Shown here in pieces: positions 1 to 7,000 of a stretch of DNA of 64,000 bases (the first letter of the stretch is position 1; each line of letters begins with the position of its first letter). The notes under the pieces were generated by a model. The model searched no databases. It was not told the DNA's origin and saw only the letters and a list, made by a program, of their open reading frames with translations. Both the position numbers and the translations under genes were made by a program. Source of the DNA: Brevundimonas sp. Leaf363 (lineage in GTDB: Bacteria > Pseudomonadota > Alphaproteobacteria > Caulobacterales > Caulobacteraceae); contig NZ_LMPZ01000005.1 of the NCBI RefSeq assembly GCF_001424025.1, forward strand, positions 88,063-152,062. The letters run 5' to 3'.

Positions 1-524
1 CGCGAACGGATCCAGGCCAGGACCTCTGCCGCCACGAAGTCATGGAAGACCCGGACACGCGGCGTCTCGTGCGGCGCCTGAGACGCGGGCGGCGTCAGCC
101 AGCCCTTCAAATCCACGGAGCCCGCCGCGCCGGACAAGATGGCCCGCTGGGCCTGGGCGCTCGCATCGCCACGATGGGCCGCCTTGGTCAGCCAGTCGAT
201 CGCCTTGGGCCAGTCGCTCCGGCCCTTCAGGCCCAGTCCCTCGATCACGGCCATCCGCGAGGCCGCCTCGGCGCCCGTCTCGGCGGCCTTGGCCAGCCAG
301 GCCGCGCCCTTGGACGGCTCGAACGGCGCGGCTCGGCCGACCAGCAGGCGCGCGCCGAAGGCGGTGGCCGCCTCGACCGACCCACCCTGGGCGGCCTTCT
401 CCAGCCAGGCGACCGCCACGTCGTGCCGGCCCTCGCGGTCGAACAGCTGCGACAGGGCGACCTGGGCCGCCACATCGCCGCCCACCGCGCGGGCATGCAA
501 CTGCTGCGGCGTGATCGCCGTCAC
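1..524 (-). CDS. Sel1-repeat protein, N-terminal part (possible 2OG-Fe(II) oxygenase fusion), cut by window edge
   Basis: The frame opens with GTG at 524 and runs off the left edge, giving about 174 codons. The GTG shares bases with the folE stop (GTGA, 4-base overlap), so the two are probably translated together. The visible protein has Sel1-type helical repeats: AVAWLEKAAQGGSVEAA, GAAWLAKAAETGAEAA and KAIDWLTKAAHRGDASAQ, at about 36-residue spacing. The last visible stretch, PRVRVFHDFVAAEVLAWIR, resembles the start of prolyl-4-hydroxylase-like 2-oxoglutarate oxygenase domains, but the catalytic HxD...H motif would lie outside the window, so that part is inference. Sel1 repeats mediate protein-protein contacts. 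Confidence 0.75.
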   Translation of the reverse strand, partial: MTAITPQQLHARAVGGDVAAQVALSQLFDREGRHDVAVAWLEKAAQGGSVEAATAFGARLLVGRAAPFEPSKGAAWLAKAAETGAEAASRMAVIEGLGLKGRSDWPKAIDWLTKAAHRGDASAQAQRAILSGAAGSVDLKGWLTPPASQAPHETPRVRVFHDFVAAEVLAWIRS

Positions 525-1096
525 CCCCGGACCAGCCGCAGGAACTCCTCGCGCGTGCGGGCGTCGTCGCGCACCACGCCGATCAGGTGGCTGGTCGTCA
601 GGCTGGCGCCCGGCGCATTAACGCCGCGCAGGGTCATGCAGCTGTGCTCCGCCTCAATCACCACCCCGACGCCGTGCGGCTTCAGCACAGTCTGGATGGC
701 CTCCGCGATCTCGGCCGTCATCTTCTCCTGGATCTGCAGACGCCGGGCTAAGCCGCGCACCACGCGCGCCAGCTTGGAGATGCCCACCACCCGGTCGGTC
801 GGCAGATAGGCGACGTGCGCCTTGCCCACGACCGGCAGCATGTGGTGCTCGCAGAAACTCACGAAGCGGATGTCCTTCAGCACCACCAGCTGGTCGTAGC
901 CGCCTGTCTCCTCGAAGGTCTTCTCCAGATAGGTCAGGGGATCGACCTCGTAGCCCGAGAACAGCTCGCGATAGCTGCGCGCCACCCGCGAAGGCGTCTC
1001 CAAAAGGCCCTCGCGGTCGGGGTTGTCGCCGGCCCATTTGATCAGGGTCCGCACGGCGGCTTCGGCTTCGCTCTGGGAGACGGCTTCTTCGGTCAT
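521..1096 (-). CDS. folE: GTP cyclohydrolase I
   Basis: Type I GTP cyclohydrolase converts GTP to 7,8-dihydroneopterin triphosphate, the first step of tetrahydrofolate synthesis, in the cytoplasm. The 191-residue protein is the usual length. The zinc ligands are visible: C82 and H85 in FCEHHMLP, and C153 in EHSCMTLRG. The QIQEKMT and GVGVVIEAEH motifs are also present. The start is ATG at 1096 (MTEEAVSQ). The frame is open further upstream, but that sequence has no family similarity and runs into the divergent AraC gene. The stop overlaps the downstream Sel1 gene by 4 bases. Confidence 0.97.
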   Translation of the reverse strand: MTEEAVSQSEAEAAVRTLIKWAGDNPDREGLLETPSRVARSYRELFSGYEVDPLTYLEKTFEETGGYDQLVVLKDIRFVSFCEHHMLPVVGKAHVAYLPTDRVVGISKLARVVRGLARRLQIQEKMTAEIAEAIQTVLKPHGVGVVIEAEHSCMTLRGVNAPGASLTTSHLIGVVRDDARTREEFLRLVRG

Positions 1097-1183
1097 GGCG
1101 CCTACATAGCGAGCCGCGCGGCCGATGTGCAGACCCCGCTTTACGGCAGGTGACAAGCGCCTCCGTGAACCTACTATCACCGC

Positions 1184-2296
1184 ATGTTCGAGGGGCTGGT
1201 CTTCGGTTGGCGCACGGCGGTGCTCAGCGTCGCGGCGGCGGTGGTGCTGCCCATCGCGCTGGGCCTGTTCAACGCGTTCCACGGTCGGCTGGCGGCGCGG
1301 ACCATGGCGATGGCGCTGCTGGTGCTGGTCGGGGTGTTCACCCCGTGGCTGATCGGCTTCGCCGGCGCCTATGACAAGTGGCGCTGGCTGACCTTCCTGC
1401 CGGTCGCCAATCCGCTGTGGGCGCCGCCGCTGCTGTTTCTCTACGTGCATGCGCTGGTCCACGGGCGCTGGCCGGACCGGGCGTGGCGACACCTGCTGCC
1501 GGGCGCCGCCCAGTTCCTCTGGCAGGCGGCGGCCTTCGCCCTGCCGCTGGATCTCAAGAACGCCTGGGCCGACGCCAGCATGCCCGTGACAGGGCCGCTG
1601 TTCACCGCCGCCCTGGGCCTATCCTTCGTGGCCTACGGATGGATGACCGTCCGGCTGCTGGAGACTCAGCGCGGGGTTCTCGCCCAGCAGCGCAGCGACG
1701 ACGCCCGCTTCGCCCTGCGGTGGCTCAATCAGGCGCTGGCGGCCGGCGCGCTTCTGGCCGCCTTCTGGACCGTCTACGGCGTCTGGGATGCGATCGCGCC
1801 GTTGGGTTATCAGGGGCTGATGGGTCTCTATGTCGGGCTGGCCGCCATCGCCGTCTATCTGGCGGTCGAAAGCTGGCGCCAGACGCGAGTGGCCTATCCG
1901 GTGCTGGACGCCCTGCCGACCCCGCCCGTACAGGCGACCGGTCGAGACTGGGCCGCGCAGGGTCAGGCCTGGGCCGCGCGGGTGCGCGCCGAGGACTGGT
2001 TCGCCGAGCCGGAGCTCAGCCTGTCCACCTTGGCCGCGCGCCTCGGCACCAACACGGCCTATCTGTCGCGCGCGATCAACGACGGGCTGGGCGTCAACTT
2101 CTCGACCTTCATCAACGGCCTGCGCAGCGAGGCGGTGGCCGCGCGGATCGAGGCGGGCGCGCAGGCCTCCCTGCTGACGCTGGCGCTCGACGCGGGCTTC
2201 AGCTCGAAGGCCAGCTTCAACCGCGCCTTTCTGAGCCGCTTCGGCCAGACGCCGCAGGCTTACCGCGCGGCGATCGCGCGAGGTCTCAAATCATGA
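1184..2296 (+). CDS. AraC-family regulator with N-terminal membrane domain
   Basis: This is a 370-residue protein with two parts. Residues 1 to about 235 hold several hydrophobic helices (for example around 10-30, 40-62, 75-95, 135-155, 180-200 and 210-230), which look like a multi-pass sensor. Residues about 260-365 form an AraC-type double HTH: LSLSTLAARLGTNTAYLSRA, then the second helix set TLALDAGFSSKASFNRAFLSRFGQTPQAYR. The C-terminal motif is canonical. Such membrane-bound AraC proteins occur across Caulobacterales and Bacteroidetes, and their ligands are mostly unknown. It is divergent from folE with 87 bases between them. The target is unknown; the downstream 2378-4233 genes are the obvious candidates. 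Confidence 0.88.
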   Translation: MFEGLVFGWRTAVLSVAAAVVLPIALGLFNAFHGRLAARTMAMALLVLVGVFTPWLIGFAGAYDKWRWLTFLPVANPLWAPPLLFLYVHALVHGRWPDRAWRHLLPGAAQFLWQAAAFALPLDLKNAWADASMPVTGPLFTAALGLSFVAYGWMTVRLLETQRGVLAQQRSDDARFALRWLNQALAAGALLAAFWTVYGVWDAIAPLGYQGLMGLYVGLAAIAVYLAVESWRQTRVAYPVLDALPTPPVQATGRDWAAQGQAWAARVRAEDWFAEPELSLSTLAARLGTNTAYLSRAINDGLGVNFSTFINGLRSEAVAARIEAGAQASLLTLALDAGFSSKASFNRAFLSRFGQTPQAYRAAIARGLKS

Positions 2297-2377
2297 AAAT
2301 CGCCGCCGAGCCGTGAACTGCGACGACCCGGCGCGGACCGGCGCTCAGGGTCGGACCATCGCTGATGGAGTTCGATC

Positions 2378-2764
2378 ATGATCGCGTCCCTTCTCTGCCT
2401 CGCCCTCTTCGGCGCAAGCCCGCCCACCGGCACCGCCGCTGTCGAGGCGGCGCTCGAACAGCGCTCGGCGCGTTTCGAGGCGCGGCTCGACCAGGTCGTC
2501 GCCGCCATAGAGGCCGACCTCGACAGACCGGGTCCGGCCGAGCAGCGCCGCCGCATCGCGCTGGCGCGGATCGAGGCCCTGCGCCCGGACATCGCCGCCT
2601 ACGCCGCCGACGCCCGGGCTGCGTTCGACGCATTGGCCGCCGAGGAATCCGGGGTGCGGGCGTCGGAACTTCGCGAATACGGCGGTGCGCTGGTTCGCTA
2701 TGCCGAAGGCCTGCCCGCCGATCTGGCGACCCAGGTCGATCGTGAACTGGCGGTGCGCCCGTGA
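2378..2764 (+). CDS. Small secreted protein of unknown function
   Basis: The product has 128 residues. Residues 1-20 look like a short signal peptide (MIASLLCLALFGASPPTGTA). The rest is acidic and helical, rich in Ala, Glu and Arg, and could form a periplasmic coiled-coil or helical bundle. I recognise no family. The stop overlaps the GTG start of the S41 peptidase by 4 bases (GTGA at 2761-2764), so the two genes are probably co-transcribed and translationally coupled, which hints at a role with the peptidase. Confidence 0.7.
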   Translation: MIASLLCLALFGASPPTGTAAVEAALEQRSARFEARLDQVVAAIEADLDRPGPAEQRRRIALARIEALRPDIAAYAADARAAFDALAAEESGVRASELREYGGALVRYAEGLPADLATQVDRELAVRP

Positions 2765-4233
2765 CGGCCCTGTTCGAACTCTCGCGACGGAGCCTGATGC
2801 TCGGGGCCGTGACCGCCGCCGTCGCCGCACCGGGCCTCGTGCGCGCACAGGCGGCGTCGGCGAGCCTGTCGCCGGACGCCATGATCGAGGACGTGCGCCT
2901 GCTGCGCCGCGCCTATGAGACGCTGCATCCCGGCCTGCTGCGCTACAACACGGCGGACCAGATGGCGGCCGCCTTCGACGGGCTGGAGGCGGACGCCCGA
3001 GCGCCGGTGTCGCTGGAGGCCTTCTACATCCGGCTGTCGCGCTTCCTGGCGACGCTAAAGTGCGGGCATTCCTACGCCAACTTCTACAACCAGTCCCGGC
3101 CGGTGCAGCAGCGGCTGTTCGAGACCGCCGACCGCCTGCCGTTCCAGTTCGTCTGGCTGGGCGACCGGATGATCGTGACACGCGACCTCAGCGGCTCGAG
3201 CGTCGCTCCCGGCAGCGAGATCGTCACCCTCAACGGCCGGCCGGCGGGCGAGGTGCTGGCCGGGTTGATGACCGTGGCCCGCGCCGACGGCGGCAACGAC
3301 GCCAAGCGCCGCCAGCTGATGTCGGTGCAGGGCCAGGACGGCTACGAGAGCTTCGACGTCTTCTACTCGCTGATGTTCGGATCGCGGTCGCGGCACGATC
3401 TGGAGATCCAGGCGCCGGACGGGCGCGTTCGGCGCGCCGTCGTCGACGCCATCTCGCTGGAGGCCCGCCGCGCACAGCGGCCGCCGGTGGTCGACGCCGG
3501 TGGCGACACGCCGGTATGGTCGATGCAGCGGCGGGGCGACGTCGCCGTTCTGACCATGCCGGGCTGGGGACTGTACGAGAGCGCCTGGGACTGGAAGGGC
3601 TGGCTGAACGACCAGATGGACCAGGTCGTCGCCGACCGCGTGCGGCGCCTGGTGGTCGACATTCGCGACAACGAGGGCGGACTGGACTGCGGCGACGTGC
3701 TGGCCGCGCGCCTGATCGATCGGCCCGTCGTGCCGGATGTGGCGCGCCGGCTGGTGCGCTATCGCCGCATCCCCGAAGACCTTCGGCCTGTGCTGGCGAC
3801 CTGGGACCGCAGCTTCGACGACTGGGGCGACGACGCCCAGCCCTTCGACGACCGCTACTTCACCCTGGCGCGTTCGGCGGACGAGGGCGGGGTGATCCAG
3901 CCGCGCGGGCCGCGCTTCACCGGCGACGTCGCGGTCCTGATCGGACCGCAGAACAGCTCGGCCACGTTCGGCTTCGCCCAGATGGTCAAGCGCGAGGGCC
4001 TGGCGCGGCTGGTGGGCGAGACCACGGGCGGCAACCGGCGCGGCATCAACGGCGGTGCCTTCTACTTCCTAAAGTTGCCGGCGACGGGGCTGGAGGCGGA
4101 CCTGCCGCTGATCGGGACCTTCCCGCTGACGCCCCAGCCCGACGCCGGGATCGAGCCGGACGTGACGATCGCGCGCACGCCGGGCGCCATCGCCTCGGGC
4201 CGCGATCCGGTGATGGAGGCGGTGCTGGGCTGA
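2761..4233 (+). CDS. Tat-exported S41-family peptidase
   Basis: The 490-residue protein begins at GTG 2761, coupled to the preceding gene. Its N-terminus has a twin-arginine signal (LSRRSLMLGAV) with likely cleavage near residue 30 (VRAQA), so it should be periplasmic. The C-terminal half is a tail-specific-protease (S41) fold: VRRLVVDIRDNEGG, then NSSATFGFAQM with the probable nucleophile at S399 or S400, then LVGETTGG. I do not see a clear PDZ domain. S41 enzymes cleave near C-termini, but several in this subgroup have no known substrate. It precedes the flagellar genes, but with a separate promoter site between them. Confidence 0.85.
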   Translation: MTALFELSRRSLMLGAVTAAVAAPGLVRAQAASASLSPDAMIEDVRLLRRAYETLHPGLLRYNTADQMAAAFDGLEADARAPVSLEAFYIRLSRFLATLKCGHSYANFYNQSRPVQQRLFETADRLPFQFVWLGDRMIVTRDLSGSSVAPGSEIVTLNGRPAGEVLAGLMTVARADGGNDAKRRQLMSVQGQDGYESFDVFYSLMFGSRSRHDLEIQAPDGRVRRAVVDAISLEARRAQRPPVVDAGGDTPVWSMQRRGDVAVLTMPGWGLYESAWDWKGWLNDQMDQVVADRVRRLVVDIRDNEGGLDCGDVLAARLIDRPVVPDVARRLVRYRRIPEDLRPVLATWDRSFDDWGDDAQPFDDRYFTLARSADEGGVIQPRGPRFTGDVAVLIGPQNSSATFGFAQMVKREGLARLVGETTGGNRRGINGGAFYFLKLPATGLEADLPLIGTFPLTPQPDAGIEPDVTIARTPGAIASGRDPVMEAVLG

Positions 4234-4246
4234 CGTCCACCAACGG

Positions 4247-4262
4247 TTAGCGCGGCATTAAC
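4247..4262 (+). promoter_or_regulatory. CtrA-box candidate upstream of fliQ
   Basis: TTAG (4247-4250), seven bases, then TTAAC (4258-4262). This differs by one base from the CtrA consensus TTAA-N7-TTAAC and lies about 60 bases before the fliQ start. In Caulobacter the fliQ operon is a classical CtrA-controlled class II flagellar promoter, so position and sequence agree. Binding itself is inferred. Confidence 0.75.
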
Positions 4263-4322
4263 CATGGGCCCGGCATTTTCTGCCGATCGGTCCCGTGGCC
4301 GACCGCGTGCGTGGAGTGAGCG

Positions 4323-4586
4323 ATGAACGGTTCCGAGGTTCTGGACGTGGGGCGCGACGCCCTGTGGCTGACCATTCAGCTGTGCGCGCCGATCCTGATC
4401 GTCGGCCTGGTGGTCGGCGTGGTCATCGGCCTGTTCCAGGCCCTGACCCAGATCCAGGAACAGACCCTGATCTATGCGCCCAAGATCATCGCCATCTTCG
4501 TCTCCCTGCTGCTGTTCCTGCCGCTGATGGGCGCGCTCCTGGGCGGCTTCATGCATCAGATCGCCGGCCGCATCGCGAGCATGTAG
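4323..4586 (+). CDS. fliQ: Flagellar type III export apparatus protein FliQ
   Basis: This is an 87-residue protein with two transmembrane helices (about 17-40 and 51-77), the standard FliQ layout. The hallmark GLFQALTQIQEQTL sits between the helices. FliQ packs around FliP and FliR in the export gate of the flagellar basal body. The start is ATG 4323 with a good GGAG ribosome site (GTGGAGTGAGCG). It opens a tight fliQ-fliR-flhB operon, preceded by the CtrA-like box. Confidence 0.97.
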   Translation: MNGSEVLDVGRDALWLTIQLCAPILIVGLVVGVVIGLFQALTQIQEQTLIYAPKIIAIFVSLLLFLPLMGALLGGFMHQIAGRIASM

Positions 4587-5357
4587 TTGGAGGCGTATGC
4601 GACCACCGGCGAGATCTGGACCGGGGCGCTGATTTTCGCGCGCATCGGGGCGATCCTGATGCTGCTGCCCGGCTTTGGCGAAACCTATGTGCCGCCGCGC
4701 GTGCGCCTGTCGTTGGCGCTGGTCATCACTCTGGCCCTGTGGCCGGTGGTGCGCGGCGTCCTGCCGGCCCTACCCGAGAGCATGGGATCGATGATCGGCT
4801 GGGTCCTGCGCGAGGTCATCGTCGGGCTGATGATCGGCATGCTGATCCGCGTCTTCGCCGGCGCCCTGACCACGGCGGGCGAGATCGTCAGCCTGCAGAC
4901 CACCCTCAGCTTCGCCCAGACCGCCAATCCGCTGCAGGCCCAGCCGGGCACGACCATCGCCACCTTCCTGATGCTGTTCGGCATCACCCTGATCTTCGCC
5001 ACCAACACCCACCACCTGTTCATCGCCGCCTTGGTCGGGTCGTACGAGCTGATCGCGCCGGCCAAGCCACTGGTCGTCGGCGACTTCGCGACCATGGCGG
5101 TGCGGACCGTGGGCGACAGTTTCCTGCTGGGGGTCCAGCTCGCGGCGCCGGTGATCGTCTTCGCCCTGATCTTCAACCTGGCGTCGGGCCTGGTCGCGCG
5201 GGTCATGCCGCAGTTCCAGATCTTCTTCGCCGCCGCCCCGCTCAGCGTGATCCTGGGCCTGTCGGTCTTCGCCCTGTCGCTGGGGGTGCTGGGCACGGTC
5301 TTCATCGACCGTTACCGCGCCGTCGCGGCCGTCTTCGCGGGAGGGGCCGGTGGCTGA
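4587..5357 (+). CDS. fliR: Flagellar export apparatus protein FliR
   Basis: The 256-residue multi-pass membrane protein has FliR hallmarks: FARIGAILMLLPGFGE near the N-terminus, REVIVGLMIGMLIRV in the middle and QFQIFFAAAPLSVILGL near the end. It forms the export gate with FliP and FliQ. The start appears to be TTG at 4587, directly after the fliQ stop. The nearby ATG at 4597 is out of frame and no ATG or GTG lies early in frame. Translation probably depends on coupling to fliQ. The end overlaps flhB by 8 bases. Confidence 0.95.
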   Translation: MEAYATTGEIWTGALIFARIGAILMLLPGFGETYVPPRVRLSLALVITLALWPVVRGVLPALPESMGSMIGWVLREVIVGLMIGMLIRVFAGALTTAGEIVSLQTTLSFAQTANPLQAQPGTTIATFLMLFGITLIFATNTHHLFIAALVGSYELIAPAKPLVVGDFATMAVRTVGDSFLLGVQLAAPVIVFALIFNLASGLVARVMPQFQIFFAAAPLSVILGLSVFALSLGVLGTVFIDRYRAVAAVFAGGAGG

Positions 5358-6426
5358 CGCCGATCCCGACTCGAAGACAGAAGAAGCCACCCCGCGAAAA
5401 CTCGAACAGGCGCGAGCCAAGGGCGACGTCGCCCGATCGCCCGACGTCTCGGCGGCGCTCAGTCTTCTGGGTGCGGTCTCGGTGGTGCTGGGCGCGGGCG
5501 GCTGGTTCGCCACCTCCATGGCCGAGGATCTTCTGCCGTTCATCGCCCGCCCGCACGCCATGGTCGGGGCGCTGGAAAGCGGCGCCGGCGTCCAGATCGG
5601 CGCCCGCGCCCTGTGGGCCGTGGCGCCCTTCCTGGGGGCGGTGATGTTGGCCACGATCATCGGCGGCGTGGGCGGCGGGCTGGCGCAGTCCGGGCTGATG
5701 TTCTCACCCGACAAGCTGAAGCCGCAGTGGTCCAAGCTGAACCCGCTGGAGGGGCTGAAGCGGATGTTCGGGCCGGACGGCCTGATGCAGTTCCTGAAAA
5801 CCTTCATCAAGCTGATCGCCGTCTGCGTGATCTGCTGGATGGTGCTGAAGCCGCACGCGCGCGAGTTCGAGAACATGGCGGCGATGAGCCCCATCGCCCT
5901 CTTGCCGCTGGCGCGGGACCTGGCGATCGCCCTGATGGCCTCGACCATCGTCTTCCTCAGCTTCACCGCCGGGGCCGACTACATCTGGCAGAAGTTCCGC
6001 TTCGCCCAGCGCATGAAGATGTCGAAGGAAGAGGTGAAGGAGGACTACAAGCAGTCCGAGGGCGACCCGCACGTCAAGGCCAAGCTGAAGCAGATCCGCA
6101 TGCAGCGCAGCCGCCAGCGGATGATGCAGAACGTGCCGACCGCCACGGTCATCGTCACCAACCCGACCCACTACTCGGTCGCCCTGCGCTACGAGCCGGA
6201 CAAGGGCGACGCCGCGCCGATCTGCGTGGCCAAGGGCGTCGACGCCCTGGCCTTGCGCATCCGCGAAGTGGCCAAGGAGCACAAGGTGCCGATCGTCGAG
6301 AACGTCCCACTCGCCCGCGCCCTCTACGCCGCCGTCGACATCGACGAGACCATCCCGCGCGAACATTTCGAAGCCGCGGCCAAGGTCATCGGTTTCGTGA
6401 TGCAGGGGCGCAAGCGGGGGCGGTAG
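5350..6426 (+). CDS. flhB: Flagellar export switch protein FlhB
   Basis: The 358-residue protein starts at GTG 5350, inside the end of fliR. It has the usual N-terminal KTEEATPRKLEQARAKGDV, four membrane helices, and a cytoplasmic domain with the self-cleavage motif N271-P-T-H, followed by YSVALRYEP. Autocleavage at this site switches export specificity from rod/hook to filament substrates. KGVDALALRIREVA and PIVENVPLARALY are also family-typical. No terminator is visible before brnT. Confidence 0.98.
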   Translation: MADADPDSKTEEATPRKLEQARAKGDVARSPDVSAALSLLGAVSVVLGAGGWFATSMAEDLLPFIARPHAMVGALESGAGVQIGARALWAVAPFLGAVMLATIIGGVGGGLAQSGLMFSPDKLKPQWSKLNPLEGLKRMFGPDGLMQFLKTFIKLIAVCVICWMVLKPHAREFENMAAMSPIALLPLARDLAIALMASTIVFLSFTAGADYIWQKFRFAQRMKMSKEEVKEDYKQSEGDPHVKAKLKQIRMQRSRQRMMQNVPTATVIVTNPTHYSVALRYEPDKGDAAPICVAKGVDALALRIREVAKEHKVPIVENVPLARALYAAVDIDETIPREHFEAAAKVIGFVMQGRKRGR

Positions 6427-6444
6427 CGCGGCCGCTCGAATTAT

Positions 6445-6454
6445 CGTATATACG
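6445..6454. promoter_or_regulatory. Palindromic operator candidate for brnTA
   Basis: CGTATATACG is a perfect 10-base palindrome ending 7 bases before the brnT ATG. It contains a TATA-like stretch that could be a -10 element. BrnA antitoxins autorepress their operons through palindromic sites, so this is the likely operator. No Shine-Dalgarno sequence lies between it and the ATG. Confidence 0.5.
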
Positions 6455-6461
6455 GCTATGA

Positions 6462-6725
6462 ATGATTGTCTTCGATCCTTCCAAGGACGCCGCCAACCTC
6501 GACAAGCACGGCGTGTCCCTTGGCTTGGGCGCGCAGATGAAACTGGACGGGGCGCTGATCGTCCCGAGCCCGCGCGCCGACGAGGATCGGTCGGTGGCCT
6601 ACGGGCTGATCGAGGATCGGCTATTTGTGATGGTCTTCACCGCCCGTGGCGAAGACCTCCGCGTCATCAGCCTTCGCAAGGCCAATGCCCGCGAACGGCG
6701 CCAGTACGACGCTGTGGAGGATTGA
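6462..6725 (+). CDS. brnT: BrnT-family ribonuclease toxin
   Basis: The 87-residue protein has the BrnT signature: FDPSKDAANLDKHGVSL at the N-terminus, RSVAYGLIEDRLFVMVFTARGEDLRVISLRKANARER in the middle and a C-terminal YDAVED. The fold is RelE-like and the protein cleaves RNA. Toxicity is blocked by BrnA. The partner gene follows 4 bases after the stop, the classical toxin-first order of brnTA. The ATG lacks an obvious ribosome site and may be nearly leaderless. Confidence 0.92.
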   Translation: MIVFDPSKDAANLDKHGVSLGLGAQMKLDGALIVPSPRADEDRSVAYGLIEDRLFVMVFTARGEDLRVISLRKANARERRQYDAVED

Positions 6726-6729
6726 AGCC

Positions 6730-6993
6730 ATGACCCATGACGACGACGGTCCCGAACTGACGGCCGATTTGGCGAGGTCGGCGCGGCGCGGACGCGACGT
6801 CCTGCCGGAAACCATCCTGTCCCAGTTTCCGCGCGGTCGCGGCCGCCCCAGGTCAGAGGCCGCCAAGGCGCCGGTGTCGCTGCGTCTCGATCAGGATGTC
6901 CTGGATGCCTGGAAGGCCACGGGCGCCGGGTGGCAGACCCGCATGAACGACGCCCTGCGCGCGGCGATCCTGCCCAAGCTCAAGGCGCTCTGA
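6730..6993 (+). CDS. brnA: BrnA-family antitoxin and repressor
   Basis: The protein has 87 residues. The N-terminal half is charged and is the expected toxin-binding region (ELTADLARSARRGRDVLPE). The C-terminal half is a ribbon-helix-helix DNA-binding domain (PVSLRLDQDVLDAWKATGAGWQTRMNDALRAAIL). It should neutralise BrnT and repress the operon, probably through the palindrome at 6445-6454. The frame is open further upstream inside brnT, but ATG 6730 follows the toxin stop directly and matches the family N-terminus. It is convergent with the M28 gene, 7 bases apart. Confidence 0.92.
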   Translation: MTHDDDGPELTADLARSARRGRDVLPETILSQFPRGRGRPRSEAAKAPVSLRLDQDVLDAWKATGAGWQTRMNDALRAAILPKLKAL

Positions 6994-7000
6994 TCGACGG

